Assembly: GCF_013297935.1 (NCBI RefSeq) | Contig: NZ_JAAFIX010000006.1 | Span: forward strand, 180,638 to 244,637 | Reading direction: 5' to 3' | Length of the DNA: 64,000 nt | DNA from: Rhodoferax sp. | Lineage (GTDB): Bacteria > Pseudomonadota > Gammaproteobacteria > Burkholderiales > Burkholderiaceae_C | Shown here: positions 54,689-64,000 of the stretch, piece by piece | Layout: each line of letters starts with the position of its first letter | Position numbering within the stretch: position 1 is the stretch's first letter | Notes under the pieces: generated by a model | Seen by the model: the letters and a program-made list of their open reading frames with translations, nothing else | Told to the model about the DNA's origin: nothing | The model's database searches: none | Position numbers and translations under genes: made by a program

Positions 54689-55591
54689 ATGCAGCACCGG
54701 GTTTTGATGGGCGCGATCGCAGGAGTGCTCTGGCTTTCGCAAGTGCAAGCGGCCGACTATGCGGGCCCTCTGTTTGACGCCCACCTGCACTACAACATCG
54801 AGGCCCAGCAAGCCCATCCGCTGGAGGACGTGCTGGGCCGCATGCAGCGCAGCGGGGTGCGGGCGGTGCTGGCCAACTCCCGCCCCAACGACGGTACCCG
54901 GACCTTGGCGCAAGCAGCCGGGCAGACCCGGGCCGCGGGCGTGACGGTGGTTCCCCTGGTGCGCCTGTACCGGGACCGGGCCGACTACGACAACTGGTTC
55001 CGGGACCCGACCATCGCCACTATGGTCGATACCGAGCTGGCCCGGGGCACTGCGTCCAGCCCTTACCGGGGGCTGGGCGAGTTTCACCTCTACGACAGTG
55101 CCAATGCCCGTGGCCCCGTAGCGGTGCAGCTGATGGCACGGGCCGAGCGTGAGGGGCTCGTGGTGCTGGCCCATGTGGATGACGTGGCCATCGACGGCTT
55201 GCTGCAGGCCACACCCTCGGCCGGCCAGCGCAGCCGCCTGATCTGGGCCCACACCGGTATCAGCGGCGTACCGGTGGCGCGGGTGCGTGATGTGCTGCGC
55301 CAGTACCCCGGCTTGGTGGGCGAGCTGTCGTACCGCCCCGGCCTGCTGTGCCCGGCCGATAGCCGACCTGCGCTTTGCCCTGAGTGGCGGGCCTTGTTGC
55401 TGGAGTTCCCCGACCGGTTTGTGATCGGCTCGGACACCTGGATCAATCCACGGTGGCAGTACTACGAGGCACTGATGGCGGAATACCGTGCTTGGCTGGG
55501 GGACTTGCCACCCGCGGTCGCCCGGAAAATTGCCTGGGGCAATGCCGCAGCGCTCTTCGGCCTGCCGGCCGATCCGCCGCCGCACCGGTGA
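54689..55591 (+). CDS. Exported amidohydrolase-fold protein
   Basis: A 300-residue TIM-barrel metal hydrolase of the amidohydrolase-2 group. The signal peptide ends about LSQVQAAD, which is unusual because most relatives are cytoplasmic. Metal-site motifs are [15 protein letters not shown] and IWAHTG, and the C-terminal Asp is in VIGSDTW. AAGGAG precedes the ATG. The substrate is not evident from its neighbours. Confidence 0.82.
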   Translation: MQHRVLMGAIAGVLWLSQVQAADYAGPLFDAHLHYNIEAQQAHPLEDVLGRMQRSGVRAVLANSRPNDGTRTLAQAAGQTRAAGVTVVPLVRLYRDRADYDNWFRDPTIATMVDTELARGTASSPYRGLGEFHLYDSANARGPVAVQLMARAEREGLVVLAHVDDVAIDGLLQATPSAGQRSRLIWAHTGISGVPVARVRDVLRQYPGLVGELSYRPGLLCPADSRPALCPEWRALLLEFPDRFVIGSDTWINPRWQYYEALMAEYRAWLGDLPPAVARKIAWGNAAALFGLPADPPPHR

Positions 55592-55612
55592 GAGGGTGAG
55601 GGGCGGTGCCTG

Positions 55613-56359
55613 TCAGCGCCCGCCGGCGACGTCCAGGAGCGTGCCGGTGGTGTAGCTGGACTGCTCGCCGAGTAGCCACAGAATGCTGGCGGCCACTTCC
55701 TCGGCGCGGCCGGGGCGCTGCATAGGCACCTGAGGGGCGAGTTGCCGGGCCCGGTCGGGTTGGCCCCCGGAGGCGTGGATTTCCGTATCAATAATGCCCG
55801 GCCGCACTGCATTCACCCGGATGCCTTCGGCCGCCACTTCCCGCGCCAGTCCGATGGTGAAGCTGTCTATGGCCCCCTTGCTGGCCGCGTAATCCACATA
55901 CTGGCCCGGGGAGCCCAAGGTGGCGGCCACACTGGACAGGTTCACGATGCCACCCCCCTGACCCCCGTAGCGGGTGCTCATGCGGCGCACGGCTTCGCGC
56001 GCGCACAACATGCTGCCCAGCACATTGGTGTTGAGCATGCGTCGCATCCTGTCGGCACTCATGTCGGCCACTCTGCAGGTCTGGTCCACCACCCCGGCGT
56101 TGTTCACCAGCGCACTGATGCGGCCGAGCTTGGCATCGACTTTGGCAAACATGGCCAGCACCTGGGCTTCCTCGGCCACGTCTGCTTGCACCGTGATGGC
56201 GGTGCCGCCTTGCTGGCGGATCCGGCGCAACACGTCGTCGGCAGCCACAGAGTTGTGGGTGTAGTTGATGGCGACGGCATAGCCTGCCTCCGCCGCGGCC
56301 AAGGCGGTAGCCGCGCCGATACCGCGGGAACCGCCGGTGATGAGAATGATGGATTGCAT
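55613..56359 (-). CDS. Short-chain dehydrogenase/reductase (SDR)
   Basis: A 248-residue NAD(P)-dependent oxidoreductase. The cofactor motif is ITGGSRGIGAA at the N-terminus, NNAG follows near residue 87, and the catalytic Ser...Tyr-x-x-x-Lys is NLSSVAAT...YVDYAASKGA. It resembles glucose-1-dehydrogenase and FabG-type enzymes; the substrate is unknown. The start at 56359 is preferred, with an in-frame ATG nine bases upstream. Confidence 0.88.
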   Translation of the reverse strand: MQSIILITGGSRGIGAATALAAAEAGYAVAINYTHNSVAADDVLRRIRQQGGTAITVQADVAEEAQVLAMFAKVDAKLGRISALVNNAGVVDQTCRVADMSADRMRRMLNTNVLGSMLCAREAVRRMSTRYGGQGGGIVNLSSVAATLGSPGQYVDYAASKGAIDSFTIGLAREVAAEGIRVNAVRPGIIDTEIHASGGQPDRARQLAPQVPMQRPGRAEEVAASILWLLGEQSSYTTGTLLDVAGGR

Positions 56360-56451
56360 GGTGCCCATCGTAAGGCGATGGCCGGTTTTTGGCTTACGCT
56401 TGCAGCTCAGGGCCGCGATAGCGGTGTGCACTCGACAAACTGGAGGTTTTC

Positions 56452-57438
56452 ATGGTGAATTGGATGGCAGGAATGCGCCGCGCTGCGGCTCTCGGAACCC
56501 GCGTGGCGGTGGTCTCGGCGCTTATGGTGGCTGCAGCACAAGCGCAGACCGGTGCGGTGCGCATTCTGGTCGGCTTTCCTGCCGGAGGAGGAACCGATGC
56601 GATTGCCCGGACCCTCGCAGACAAGCTCAAGGACCAGCTCGGTGTGCCGGTGGTCGTTGAAAACAAAGCCGGCGCCGGTGGTCAGATTGCAGCGCAGACG
56701 CTCAAGGCTGCTGCGCCGGATGGCAACACCGTGTTTTTGAGCCATGACCACACCATCTCCATTCTCCCGCAGGTGGTCAAGAACCCCGGTTTCGATCCCG
56801 CCAAAGACTTTGTGCCGGTGGCCGGCTTTGCCACGTTTGTGAACGCCCTGGCGGTGTCGGGTGGCACGCCCGCCAAGACTACGGCGGAATACATGGCTTG
56901 GGTCCGCAGCCAGGGCGGCAAGGGCACCCTGGGCGTGCCGGCGCCTGCATCGACTCCCGAGTTTCTGGTGAAAGTACTGGGTGAGAAATACAAGCTCGAC
57001 CTGTTGGCCGCTCCTTACCGCGGCAGTGCGCCCATGATGGCCGACATGCTGGGCAACCAGATCGCCGCCGGCGTGGGCTCGGTGCCGGACTTTATCGAGA
57101 ACCACAAGGCCGGCAAAATCCGCATCGTGGCGGTGCTGGGCGGCAGCCGACAGGCCATCCTGCCCGATGTGCCGACCTTCAGCGAGTTGGGTCTGGCCGG
57201 CTTGGAAGATATGCCGTACTACGGACTGTTCGCGCCGGCAGGCACCCCCAAAGCTGCGATCGACAAGCTCTCTGACGCGCTGGCCAAGGTGCTGGCGCAA
57301 CCGGAAGTGAAAGACCACCTCACTGCCATGGGCCTGACGGTGGGCTTTATGAACCAGCAACAACTGGCCAAGCGCGAGCAGGCGTACACCCAGGTGTGGG
57401 CCAAGCTCATCAAGGCCAGTGGCTTTCAGGCACAGTAA
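56452..57438 (+). CDS. Bug-family (TctC) tripartite tricarboxylate transporter binding protein
   Basis: A 328-residue periplasmic binding protein. The signal peptide ends about VAAAQAQT. The mature N-terminus VRILVGFPAGGGTDAIARTLADKL and the LLAAPYRGSAPMMADMLGNQI segment are typical. Bug proteins bind carboxylates and are hugely expanded in Burkholderiales, often as orphans without TctA and TctB, as here. GGAGG precedes the start. Confidence 0.9.
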   Translation: MVNWMAGMRRAAALGTRVAVVSALMVAAAQAQTGAVRILVGFPAGGGTDAIARTLADKLKDQLGVPVVVENKAGAGGQIAAQTLKAAAPDGNTVFLSHDHTISILPQVVKNPGFDPAKDFVPVAGFATFVNALAVSGGTPAKTTAEYMAWVRSQGGKGTLGVPAPASTPEFLVKVLGEKYKLDLLAAPYRGSAPMMADMLGNQIAAGVGSVPDFIENHKAGKIRIVAVLGGSRQAILPDVPTFSELGLAGLEDMPYYGLFAPAGTPKAAIDKLSDALAKVLAQPEVKDHLTAMGLTVGFMNQQQLAKREQAYTQVWAKLIKASGFQAQ

Positions 57439-57467
57439 GCCAGCGCTTGAAAGGTCAGGACATATTT

Positions 57468-58151
57468 ATGGGCACCACCATCACTCTCACCGCTGCGGAC
57501 GGCAAGGCGATTCCTGCCTATGTGGCTGAACCGGACGGCGCGCCCTGGGGCGCCATCGTGTTGTTGCAGGAGATTTTCGGCGTCAATGCCCACATCCGGG
57601 CAGTGGCCGACCGCTATGCCGAAGACGGCTATCTGGTCGTGGCCCCTGCCACGTTTGAGCGGGTGCAGTCGGGCGTGGAGTTGGGTTATTCCAAGGACGA
57701 CATTGCGATCGGTGCCGCGCTGAAGGCGCAGGTTGAAGCACTGCCCGCCCCGGGCGTGATGCAAGATGTGCAGGCCGCAGTGGACTACGCAGCCCGCGCC
57801 GGCAAGGTGGCCGTCATGGGCTACTGCTGGGGCGGTTGGCTCAGTTGGCGTGCGGCGGAGCAGGTCCGGGGTCTTGCGGCTGCCGTGCCCTATTACGGTG
57901 GCGGCATGACCACGCCTGTCGAGTCGGTGCGGGTCCCGGCGTGCCCGGTGCTGGCGCATTTCGGTGAGCAGGACCATGCCATTCCTATCGAGACAGTGCA
58001 TGCGTTTGCGCAGGCCCAGCCCGGAGTGACCCTGCACATCTACCCGGCCCAGCACGGCTTCAATTGCGACCACCGCGGTGCCTACCATGAGGAGGCGGCG
58101 TCTCTGGCGCGGCAGCGCACACTGGCGTTTTTAAATACGCACGTGGGCTGA
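57468..58151 (+). CDS. Dienelactone hydrolase family protein
   Basis: A 227-residue alpha/beta hydrolase. The nucleophile is a cysteine in VMGYCWGG, the acid is Asp in HFGEQDHAIP and the base is His in PAQHGFNCD, as in carboxymethylenebutenolidase. The start at 57468 (MGTTITLTAADG) lies 29 bases after the Bug gene stop. Hydrolysis of a lactone or ester is expected; no aromatic pathway genes are near. Confidence 0.9.
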   Translation: MGTTITLTAADGKAIPAYVAEPDGAPWGAIVLLQEIFGVNAHIRAVADRYAEDGYLVVAPATFERVQSGVELGYSKDDIAIGAALKAQVEALPAPGVMQDVQAAVDYAARAGKVAVMGYCWGGWLSWRAAEQVRGLAAAVPYYGGGMTTPVESVRVPACPVLAHFGEQDHAIPIETVHAFAQAQPGVTLHIYPAQHGFNCDHRGAYHEEAASLARQRTLAFLNTHVG

Positions 58152-58172
58152 GTTTTTCCGGGGGGCAGTGGC

Positions 58173-58193
58173 CCACCCGGGCTTACCGGGTGG
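58173..58193. repeat. Inverted repeat overlapping the corA stop codon
   Basis: CCACCCGG, five bases, CCGGGTGG: a perfect palindromic stem between the convergent dlh and corA genes that includes the corA stop. There is no T-run on either side, so termination without Rho is doubtful. Confidence 0.4.
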
Positions 58194-59301
58194 TGCGTGC
58201 GAGGTAGCGTTTGCGCCAGAACACGAGCGCCAAGGTGGACGCAGTCAGCGCCATGCCCCCCAGGGTCCACCAGAAACCGCTTTGCTGATGCAGCAAAGGG
58301 ATGAAGTCAAAGTTCATGCCGAAGACCGCTGCAATCAGGTTCAGGGGAAGAAAGATGGCGGTGAGCACCGTGAGTGTGCGCATGATGTCGTTGGTCCGAC
58401 TGCCCTGCACACTAAAGTGCATTTGCACGGCTGTTTCCACACTCTGCTCAAGCCGCCGCACATGGTGGACCACGCGCTCAATGTGCTCCAACACGTCGCG
58501 GCTGCGCACCTCCAGCAGTTCCCGCTCCCGCGCGTCGGCGGGGCTGGCCGGGTCAGGCCAGGTTTTGATGGCTTCGATCCAGTCTTGAATGCTGGAGCGC
58601 TGCTCTTCACACACATCATCGAGTTGGTGCAAGGTCATTCGGGCTTCCAGCAGGGCATTCCAGTTGCTAAAGCGGGTGCGGGGATTCAGCAACTCACTCT
58701 GCCAGTGGTCCAGTTGCTGGGTGAGTTCCCGGCGCAGTGCCAGGTAGCCGTCCACCATGGAGTTGACGATGCGCAGCATCAAGTCTGCCGGACTCGTCGG
58801 CAGGCGCGCTCCGGCGGCACGGGACTCGTTGCTGGCGGTTTGCAGTAGCTTGTCGGCGTAGGCGTCGCGCACTGCGCAGTCGTCCGGGTGCACCGTGAGC
58901 AACACACGGTCAAATACCGCAAAACCCACCGGGCTGGTATCAATACGCCGCAGAATGGGCGGGCCGCTGACCCGTGCCCCCCGTTCCGTCGCGGGTGCAT
59001 TCAGGGGCGGGGTGGCAGACAGGCTGGCTGCCAATCGACGGAATACCAACAGGTCGTACTGGGAGGTGTAGTCGTAGTGCGAAGGGAGGTGCTTGTTGAT
59101 CAGATCGGAGATGTGCAGGTCCACCAGCTGTTCGCCGCATAAAGCTTGCAGTGCCGATTGGACCCGGGCCTGCTCGGCTTCAAACTCGGGGCGGCCACAG
59201 GCAATCCACACATAGCCCGGAGCCGCGAGATCGGAGGCGCCAAGCGCTTCCAGATGGGCGCTCTCGCGGACGTGACCCGTATCAATATGGAAGATGCGCA
59301 T
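58183..59301 (-). CDS. corA: CorA-family magnesium/divalent cation transporter
   Basis: A 372-residue membrane channel. A large N-terminal cytoplasmic domain and a long stalk helix precede two C-terminal transmembrane helices. The selectivity motif GMN is in AVFGMNFDFIPLL. The loop after it and the basic C-terminus (RKRYLARTTR) are typical. Related ZntB zinc transporters share the fold, so ion specificity is not certain. Confidence 0.88.
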   Translation of the reverse strand: MRIFHIDTGHVRESAHLEALGASDLAAPGYVWIACGRPEFEAEQARVQSALQALCGEQLVDLHISDLINKHLPSHYDYTSQYDLLVFRRLAASLSATPPLNAPATERGARVSGPPILRRIDTSPVGFAVFDRVLLTVHPDDCAVRDAYADKLLQTASNESRAAGARLPTSPADLMLRIVNSMVDGYLALRRELTQQLDHWQSELLNPRTRFSNWNALLEARMTLHQLDDVCEEQRSSIQDWIEAIKTWPDPASPADARERELLEVRSRDVLEHIERVVHHVRRLEQSVETAVQMHFSVQGSRTNDIMRTLTVLTAIFLPLNLIAAVFGMNFDFIPLLHQQSGFWWTLGGMALTASTLALVFWRKRYLARTTR

Positions 59302-59311
59302 TGCGTTTTAG

Positions 59312-59362
59312 TATAAAAAGTGCCCTGAGCCCTTGAGATATATGCGCAGGGCGCTCTTCTTT
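59312..59362 (-). terminator. Probable hemB terminator containing a repeat fragment
   Basis: On the minus strand GCCCTG, a 22-base loop and CAGGGC are followed by ACTTTTTAT. The loop reads CGCATATATCTCAAGGGCT, which matches the dispersed repeat core (CGCATATTCCATAAGGGCT), so a repeat fragment may have been recruited. The six-pair stem makes it weaker than the other terminators here. Confidence 0.5.
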
Positions 59363-59370
59363 TTGTAGCG

Positions 59371-61082
<1,712 letters not shown>

Positions 61083-61095
61083 TCAGCGCTCTGCC

Positions 61096-62190
61096 ATGCA
61101 CAAATCCACCGCATGGCCTCTTGCAGCGCTCTATGCCGCGCTGGTGACCTATGCCAGTTTGTTCCCCTTTGTCGAGTGGCGCGACCAGGGAATTTCCAGT
61201 TGGGCCTTTTTGCTGGCGCCTCCCCCGAGGTATTGGACAGGCTTTGACGTGGCCATCAATATTGCAGGCTATGTACCGCTCGGCGGGCTGGTGGTGCTGG
61301 GGGCATTGCGCTCCGGATGGCGGCGTAGTTCGGTTTGGCTTGCACCGCTGGGCGTGATGCTGCTGTCGCTGCTGATGGAGGCACTGCAAAGTTATTTGCC
61401 CTTGCGGGTTCCTTCCCGCGAGGATTTTTTGTTGAATTCACTCGGGGCCGGCTGCGGGGCGATCCTGGCCTTTGTGCTGGAGAGGGCTGGCGTGATCGAC
61501 CATTGGAACCGGGTGCGCAGCCGGTGGTTCGTGCCACAGTCGCGCGGTGGCATTGTCTTGCTCTCCACCTGGCCTTTGGGCTTGCTGTTTCCTTCTTCTG
61601 TGCCCTTGGGGCTGGGGCAGGTTGTGAGCAAGGTGCAGGACCAGCTCCATGCTGCGCTGGCGGACTCGGAATTCGATGGCTGGCTGCCGGCTCCCGCGAA
61701 CGAATGGCCTGTGCTGGCCCCCGGCACTGAGTTGCTGTGTGTTGCGTTGGGCCTGTTGATTCCCTGTCTGCTCGGGTTTTGTATTGTGCGAGCGCGGTGG
61801 CGACGCATGGTCGTGGTGGTGGTGACAACGGGCTCCGCCGTGTTGGCGACTACCCTGTCGGCCGCCTTGAGTTGGGGGCCGGTCCACGCTTGGGCGTGGC
61901 TGGATGTGCCCGCACAGATGGGGGTGATGACCGGCGCCGTAATTGCGGTTTTGTTCGTGTTTTCCTCCTGGCGTGCCAGCGCTGCGGTCGCACTGTTGGC
62001 GTTGGGTATTTATTTAAGTCTGCTCAATCAAGCGCCTGAAAGCCCCTATTTCGCCCAAACCCTGCAGCTTTGGGAGCAGGGCCGGTTCATCCGGTTCAAT
62101 GGGTTGGCGCAATGGGTCGGATGGCTCTGGCCGTACGCAGCGGCCTTTTATCTTTTGGGGCAAATCGCGCGCAGAGAAACGAAAACCTAA
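61096..62190 (+). CDS. VanZ-like membrane protein
   Basis: A 364-residue membrane protein with about nine hydrophobic segments. The N-terminal half matches VanZ (YASLFPFVEWRDQGI; NIAGYVPLGGLVVLGAL; LLMEALQSYLPLRVPSREDFLLNSLGAGCG, read in parts). The C-terminal half is an additional membrane region of unknown role, making it about twice the minimal VanZ length. VanZ itself gives low-level teicoplanin resistance; most chromosomal members are uncharacterised. It starts 13 bases after hemJ. Confidence 0.85.
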   Translation: MHKSTAWPLAALYAALVTYASLFPFVEWRDQGISSWAFLLAPPPRYWTGFDVAINIAGYVPLGGLVVLGALRSGWRRSSVWLAPLGVMLLSLLMEALQSYLPLRVPSREDFLLNSLGAGCGAILAFVLERAGVIDHWNRVRSRWFVPQSRGGIVLLSTWPLGLLFPSSVPLGLGQVVSKVQDQLHAALADSEFDGWLPAPANEWPVLAPGTELLCVALGLLIPCLLGFCIVRARWRRMVVVVVTTGSAVLATTLSAALSWGPVHAWAWLDVPAQMGVMTGAVIAVLFVFSSWRASAAVALLALGIYLSLLNQAPESPYFAQTLQLWEQGRFIRFNGLAQWVGWLWPYAAAFYLLGQIARRETKT

Positions 62191-62199
62191 AATCGCCCC

Positions 62200-62550
62200 A
62201 TGACCGATTCCACCACTCCCGATACTTCCTATTACGAACGCCATATTTTCTTTTGCCTCAATGAGCGGAAGAATGGTGAAGACAGCTGCGCGCACCACAA
62301 CGCGCAACAAGGGTTTGACACCTGCAAACAGCTTGTCAAGGAGGCCGGTCTGGCCGGGCCAGGCAAAGTGCGTGTGAACAAAGCCGGTTGCCTGGACCGC
62401 TGCGCTGGCGGGCCTGTAGCCGTTGTCTATCCGGAGGCTGTCTGGTATTCGTTTGTAGATAGTGAAGACATTCAAGAAATCGTGGAGTCTCATTTGAAAA
62501 ACGGCAAGGTAGTCGAGCGTTTGCTGACGCCTGCGCATCTGGGGCGTTGA
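62200..62550 (+). CDS. Thioredoxin-like [2Fe-2S] ferredoxin
   Basis: A 116-residue protein of the thioredoxin-fold 2Fe-2S family. The cluster cysteines are probably those in FFCLNERKNGEDSC and GCLDRCAGGP, the usual spacing for this family. The electron partner is unknown. A -10-like TAAAAT ends six bases before the ATG, suggesting a leaderless message separate from the VanZ gene. Confidence 0.88.
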   Translation: MTDSTTPDTSYYERHIFFCLNERKNGEDSCAHHNAQQGFDTCKQLVKEAGLAGPGKVRVNKAGCLDRCAGGPVAVVYPEAVWYSFVDSEDIQEIVESHLKNGKVVERLLTPAHLGR

Positions 62551-62613
62551 GATGTCGCAGCCCAGTCGGGCGCTTATTGCATCTGGGCGACGCACTATAA
62601 AAACCATAGCAGC

Positions 62614-63246
62614 ATGAATTCTTCTACTCAAAAATTCCAGATAACGGGTCCGGTCGGCTTGCTGGAGGGCCTCATGGATGAGCCTCAGGGGCAGCCGGGA
62701 GGTACCGAGCGTGGAACGGTGGTTCTGGCGCACCCCCATCCATTGTTTGGTGGAACCATGGATAACAAAGTGGTGCAGACACTCGCCCGCGCCTTTGTAC
62801 AGAGCGGGTGGCGCGCCGTCCGGTTTAACTTTCGCGGCGTAGGCGCAAGCGAAGGTACGTATGACCACGGAACCGGTGAGTTGCAGGACTTGCTGGCCGT
62901 GGTGCAGCATGTCGCGCCGACGGGGCCGCTGGCTTTGGCGGGTTTTTCATTCGGCGCATTTGTCACCAGCCATGCCTTAACTGCTTTGGTGGAGCGAAAT
63001 CCGGAAAAAGTGGTTCTTGTCGGGACTGCGGCAAGCCGTTTTTCGGTGGCGCCGGTGTCGACGGAGTTCCACGACAGAACTTTGGTGCTGCACGGAGAGG
63101 AAGACGACACCGTGCCGCTTTCTGATGTGATGAACTGGGCCCGCCCCCAAAGCCTACCGGTGACGGTGGTACCCGGCGGAGGGCATTTCTTTCATGGACA
63201 ATTGCCCTTGCTCCGCAATATTGTTGCCCGCCACCTGCGCGGCTGA
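62614..63246 (+). CDS. Alpha/beta hydrolase (COG2945-like)
   Basis: A 210-residue cytoplasmic hydrolase. It has the oxyanion region LAHPHPLFGGTMDNKVV, the NFRGVGASEG motif, a nucleophilic Ser in AGFSFGAF, an Asp in LHGEEDDTVPL and a His in GGGHFFHG. The substrate is unknown. It lies between the ferredoxin-like gene and dacC-type gene on the same strand. Confidence 0.87.
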   Translation: MNSSTQKFQITGPVGLLEGLMDEPQGQPGGTERGTVVLAHPHPLFGGTMDNKVVQTLARAFVQSGWRAVRFNFRGVGASEGTYDHGTGELQDLLAVVQHVAPTGPLALAGFSFGAFVTSHALTALVERNPEKVVLVGTAASRFSVAPVSTEFHDRTLVLHGEEDDTVPLSDVMNWARPQSLPVTVVPGGGHFFHGQLPLLRNIVARHLRG

Positions 63247-63312
63247 TGCAAAGCCGGTGCTGCCGGGGCTTCCCCGCGCACCTAGATTTCAATTCCCCAC
63301 CCTGACTGAACT

Positions 63313-64000
63313 ATGAAACTATTGATTGCCTCCTTCTTGGCGGCGCTGAGCTTTACCGTGGCTGCAGAGGCGCCACGCCCGCCAGAGGTCGCCGCACGGG
63401 CTTATTTGTTGCTCGACGTCACGACGAACCAGATACTGGCCTCAAAAGACCTCGACATGCCGGTGGAGCCGGCGTCATTGACCAAGCTGATGACCGCCTA
63501 CTTGGTGTTTGATGCCCTGCGCTCCAAGAAGATCGACCTGAAGCAAACCTTTCCCGTCAGCGAGCGGGCCTGGAAAATGCCGGGTTCCCGCATGTTCATT
63601 GATCCCAAGATGCAAGTGCCCGTGGAAGATCTTGTTAAAGGCATGATCGTACAAAGCGGAAACGATGCCACCATGGCATTGGCAGAAGGTGTGGGCGGCT
63701 CCTTGGAGCGGTTTGTCCAGATGATGAACGAGCAAGCCAAGGTGCTTGGCATGAAAAATACGGGATACAAAAACCCGGAGGGATTGACGGAAGCGGGGCA
63801 TGTAACCACTGCCAGAGATTTAAGTATTCTTGCGACGCGGCTGATGAGCGACTTCCCCGCTTATGTCCATTTCTACGCCATCAAAAAATACCGCTATCCC
63901 GGTACTCCTGCCGCCAATGACAGCAATCGCAATTTGTTGCTGTTCCGGGATCCGACGGTGGATGGGCTGAAAACCGGTCACACGGATGCGGCAGGATATT
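63313..64000 (+). CDS. D-alanyl-D-alanine carboxypeptidase (PBP5/6 type), 3'-truncated by window edge
   Basis: The first 229 residues of a low-molecular-weight penicillin-binding protein that trims the terminal D-Ala of peptidoglycan. The signal peptide ends about SFTVAAEA. The SxxK motif is EPASLTKLMTAY, SxN is VQSGNDATMALAEG and KTG is VDGLKTGHTDAAG at the right edge. The C-terminal beta domain and amphipathic membrane anchor lie outside the window. Confidence 0.94.
   Translation, partial: MKLLIASFLAALSFTVAAEAPRPPEVAARAYLLLDVTTNQILASKDLDMPVEPASLTKLMTAYLVFDALRSKKIDLKQTFPVSERAWKMPGSRMFIDPKMQVPVEDLVKGMIVQSGNDATMALAEGVGGSLERFVQMMNEQAKVLGMKNTGYKNPEGLTEAGHVTTARDLSILATRLMSDFPAYVHFYAIKKYRYPGTPAANDSNRNLLLFRDPTVDGLKTGHTDAAGY

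Noticed and set aside
54473..55585. A 370-codon minus-strand open frame opposite the amidohydrolase gene
   Set aside because: It runs antisense through a gene with a signal peptide and metal motifs; composition is typical of a shadow.
58125..58150. A fragment TTTTTAAATACGCACGTGGGCT at the end of the dienelactone hydrolase gene, read with one more base, resembling part of the dispersed repeat
   Set aside because: Only about 20 bases with several mismatches and no other repeat blocks beside it; chance similarity cannot be excluded.

Overview
The window reads as a chromosomal segment of a betaproteobacterium of the order Burkholderiales, most likely family Comamonadaceae (Rhodoferax-like). This rests on gene orders and protein flavours: mreB-mreC-mreD-mrdA, gatC-gatA-gatB, ilvE / small zinc-finger protein / waaF, hemB next to hemJ, a Bug-type (TctC) binding protein and a PEP-CTERM protein. 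It also rests on a roughly 60-nt dispersed repeat (core GCGCATATTCCATAAGGGCTAGAG) that I associate with this family. The species assignment is inference. I saw no rRNA, tRNA, CRISPR array, transposase or prophage.

Layout. 1-8.5 kb: end of glycolate oxidase subunit glcF, a glutathione peroxidase, a membrane diguanylate cyclase, lplT, alr, a degenerate HD-GYP protein and radA with a LexA-like box. 8.5-12.4 kb: an SHP-type haem protein, a dihaem cytochrome c, a cytochrome b561 and their two-component system. 12.5-15.1 kb: ilvE, a zinc-finger protein and waaF. 15.4-20.4 kb: a fructose-type ABC importer (frcB, frcC, frcA) with a divergent kinase (frcK) and a ROK regulator. 20.4-23.8 kb: a second two-component system and an AmpG-like permease.

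24-34 kb is the most distinctive region: a pectin / oligogalacturonide utilisation locus. It holds an outer-membrane porin, a FadR-type GntR regulator, an unusual enolase-superfamily enzyme, the four-gene TogMNAB importer, oligogalacturonate lyase and a PL1 pectate lyase with a lipoprotein signal. Near-identical palindromic operators sit in front of the porin and in front of the seven-gene operon, so one regulator plausibly controls both. The locus looks visibly less GC-rich than its surroundings (judged by eye) and may be acquired. No kduI, kduD, kdgK or kdgA is present here to finish the pathway.

34-46 kb is mostly housekeeping: an M48 protease, the PEP-CTERM protein, xthA and pyrE with overlapping start codons, gatCAB and the rod-shape genes. 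46-58 kb holds a TSUP permease, a GMC oxidoreductase with an enoyl-CoA hydratase, an MCE/Mla-type lipid transporter (STAS-MlaE, MlaF, MlaD, auxiliary lipoprotein), a LON-domain protein, MarC, a secreted amidohydrolase, an SDR, a Bug protein and a dienelactone hydrolase. 58-64 kb holds corA, hemB, a strong candidate small RNA with an anti-Shine-Dalgarno loop, hemJ, a VanZ protein, a [2Fe-2S] ferredoxin-like protein, an alpha/beta hydrolase and the start of a D,D-carboxypeptidase cut by the right edge.

Cross-cutting themes are the dispersed repeat, which has been captured as signal-peptide coding sequence, as C-terminal coding sequence and possibly as part of a terminator, and several genes with a -10-like hexamer 6-7 nt before the start codon, suggesting leaderless mRNAs.
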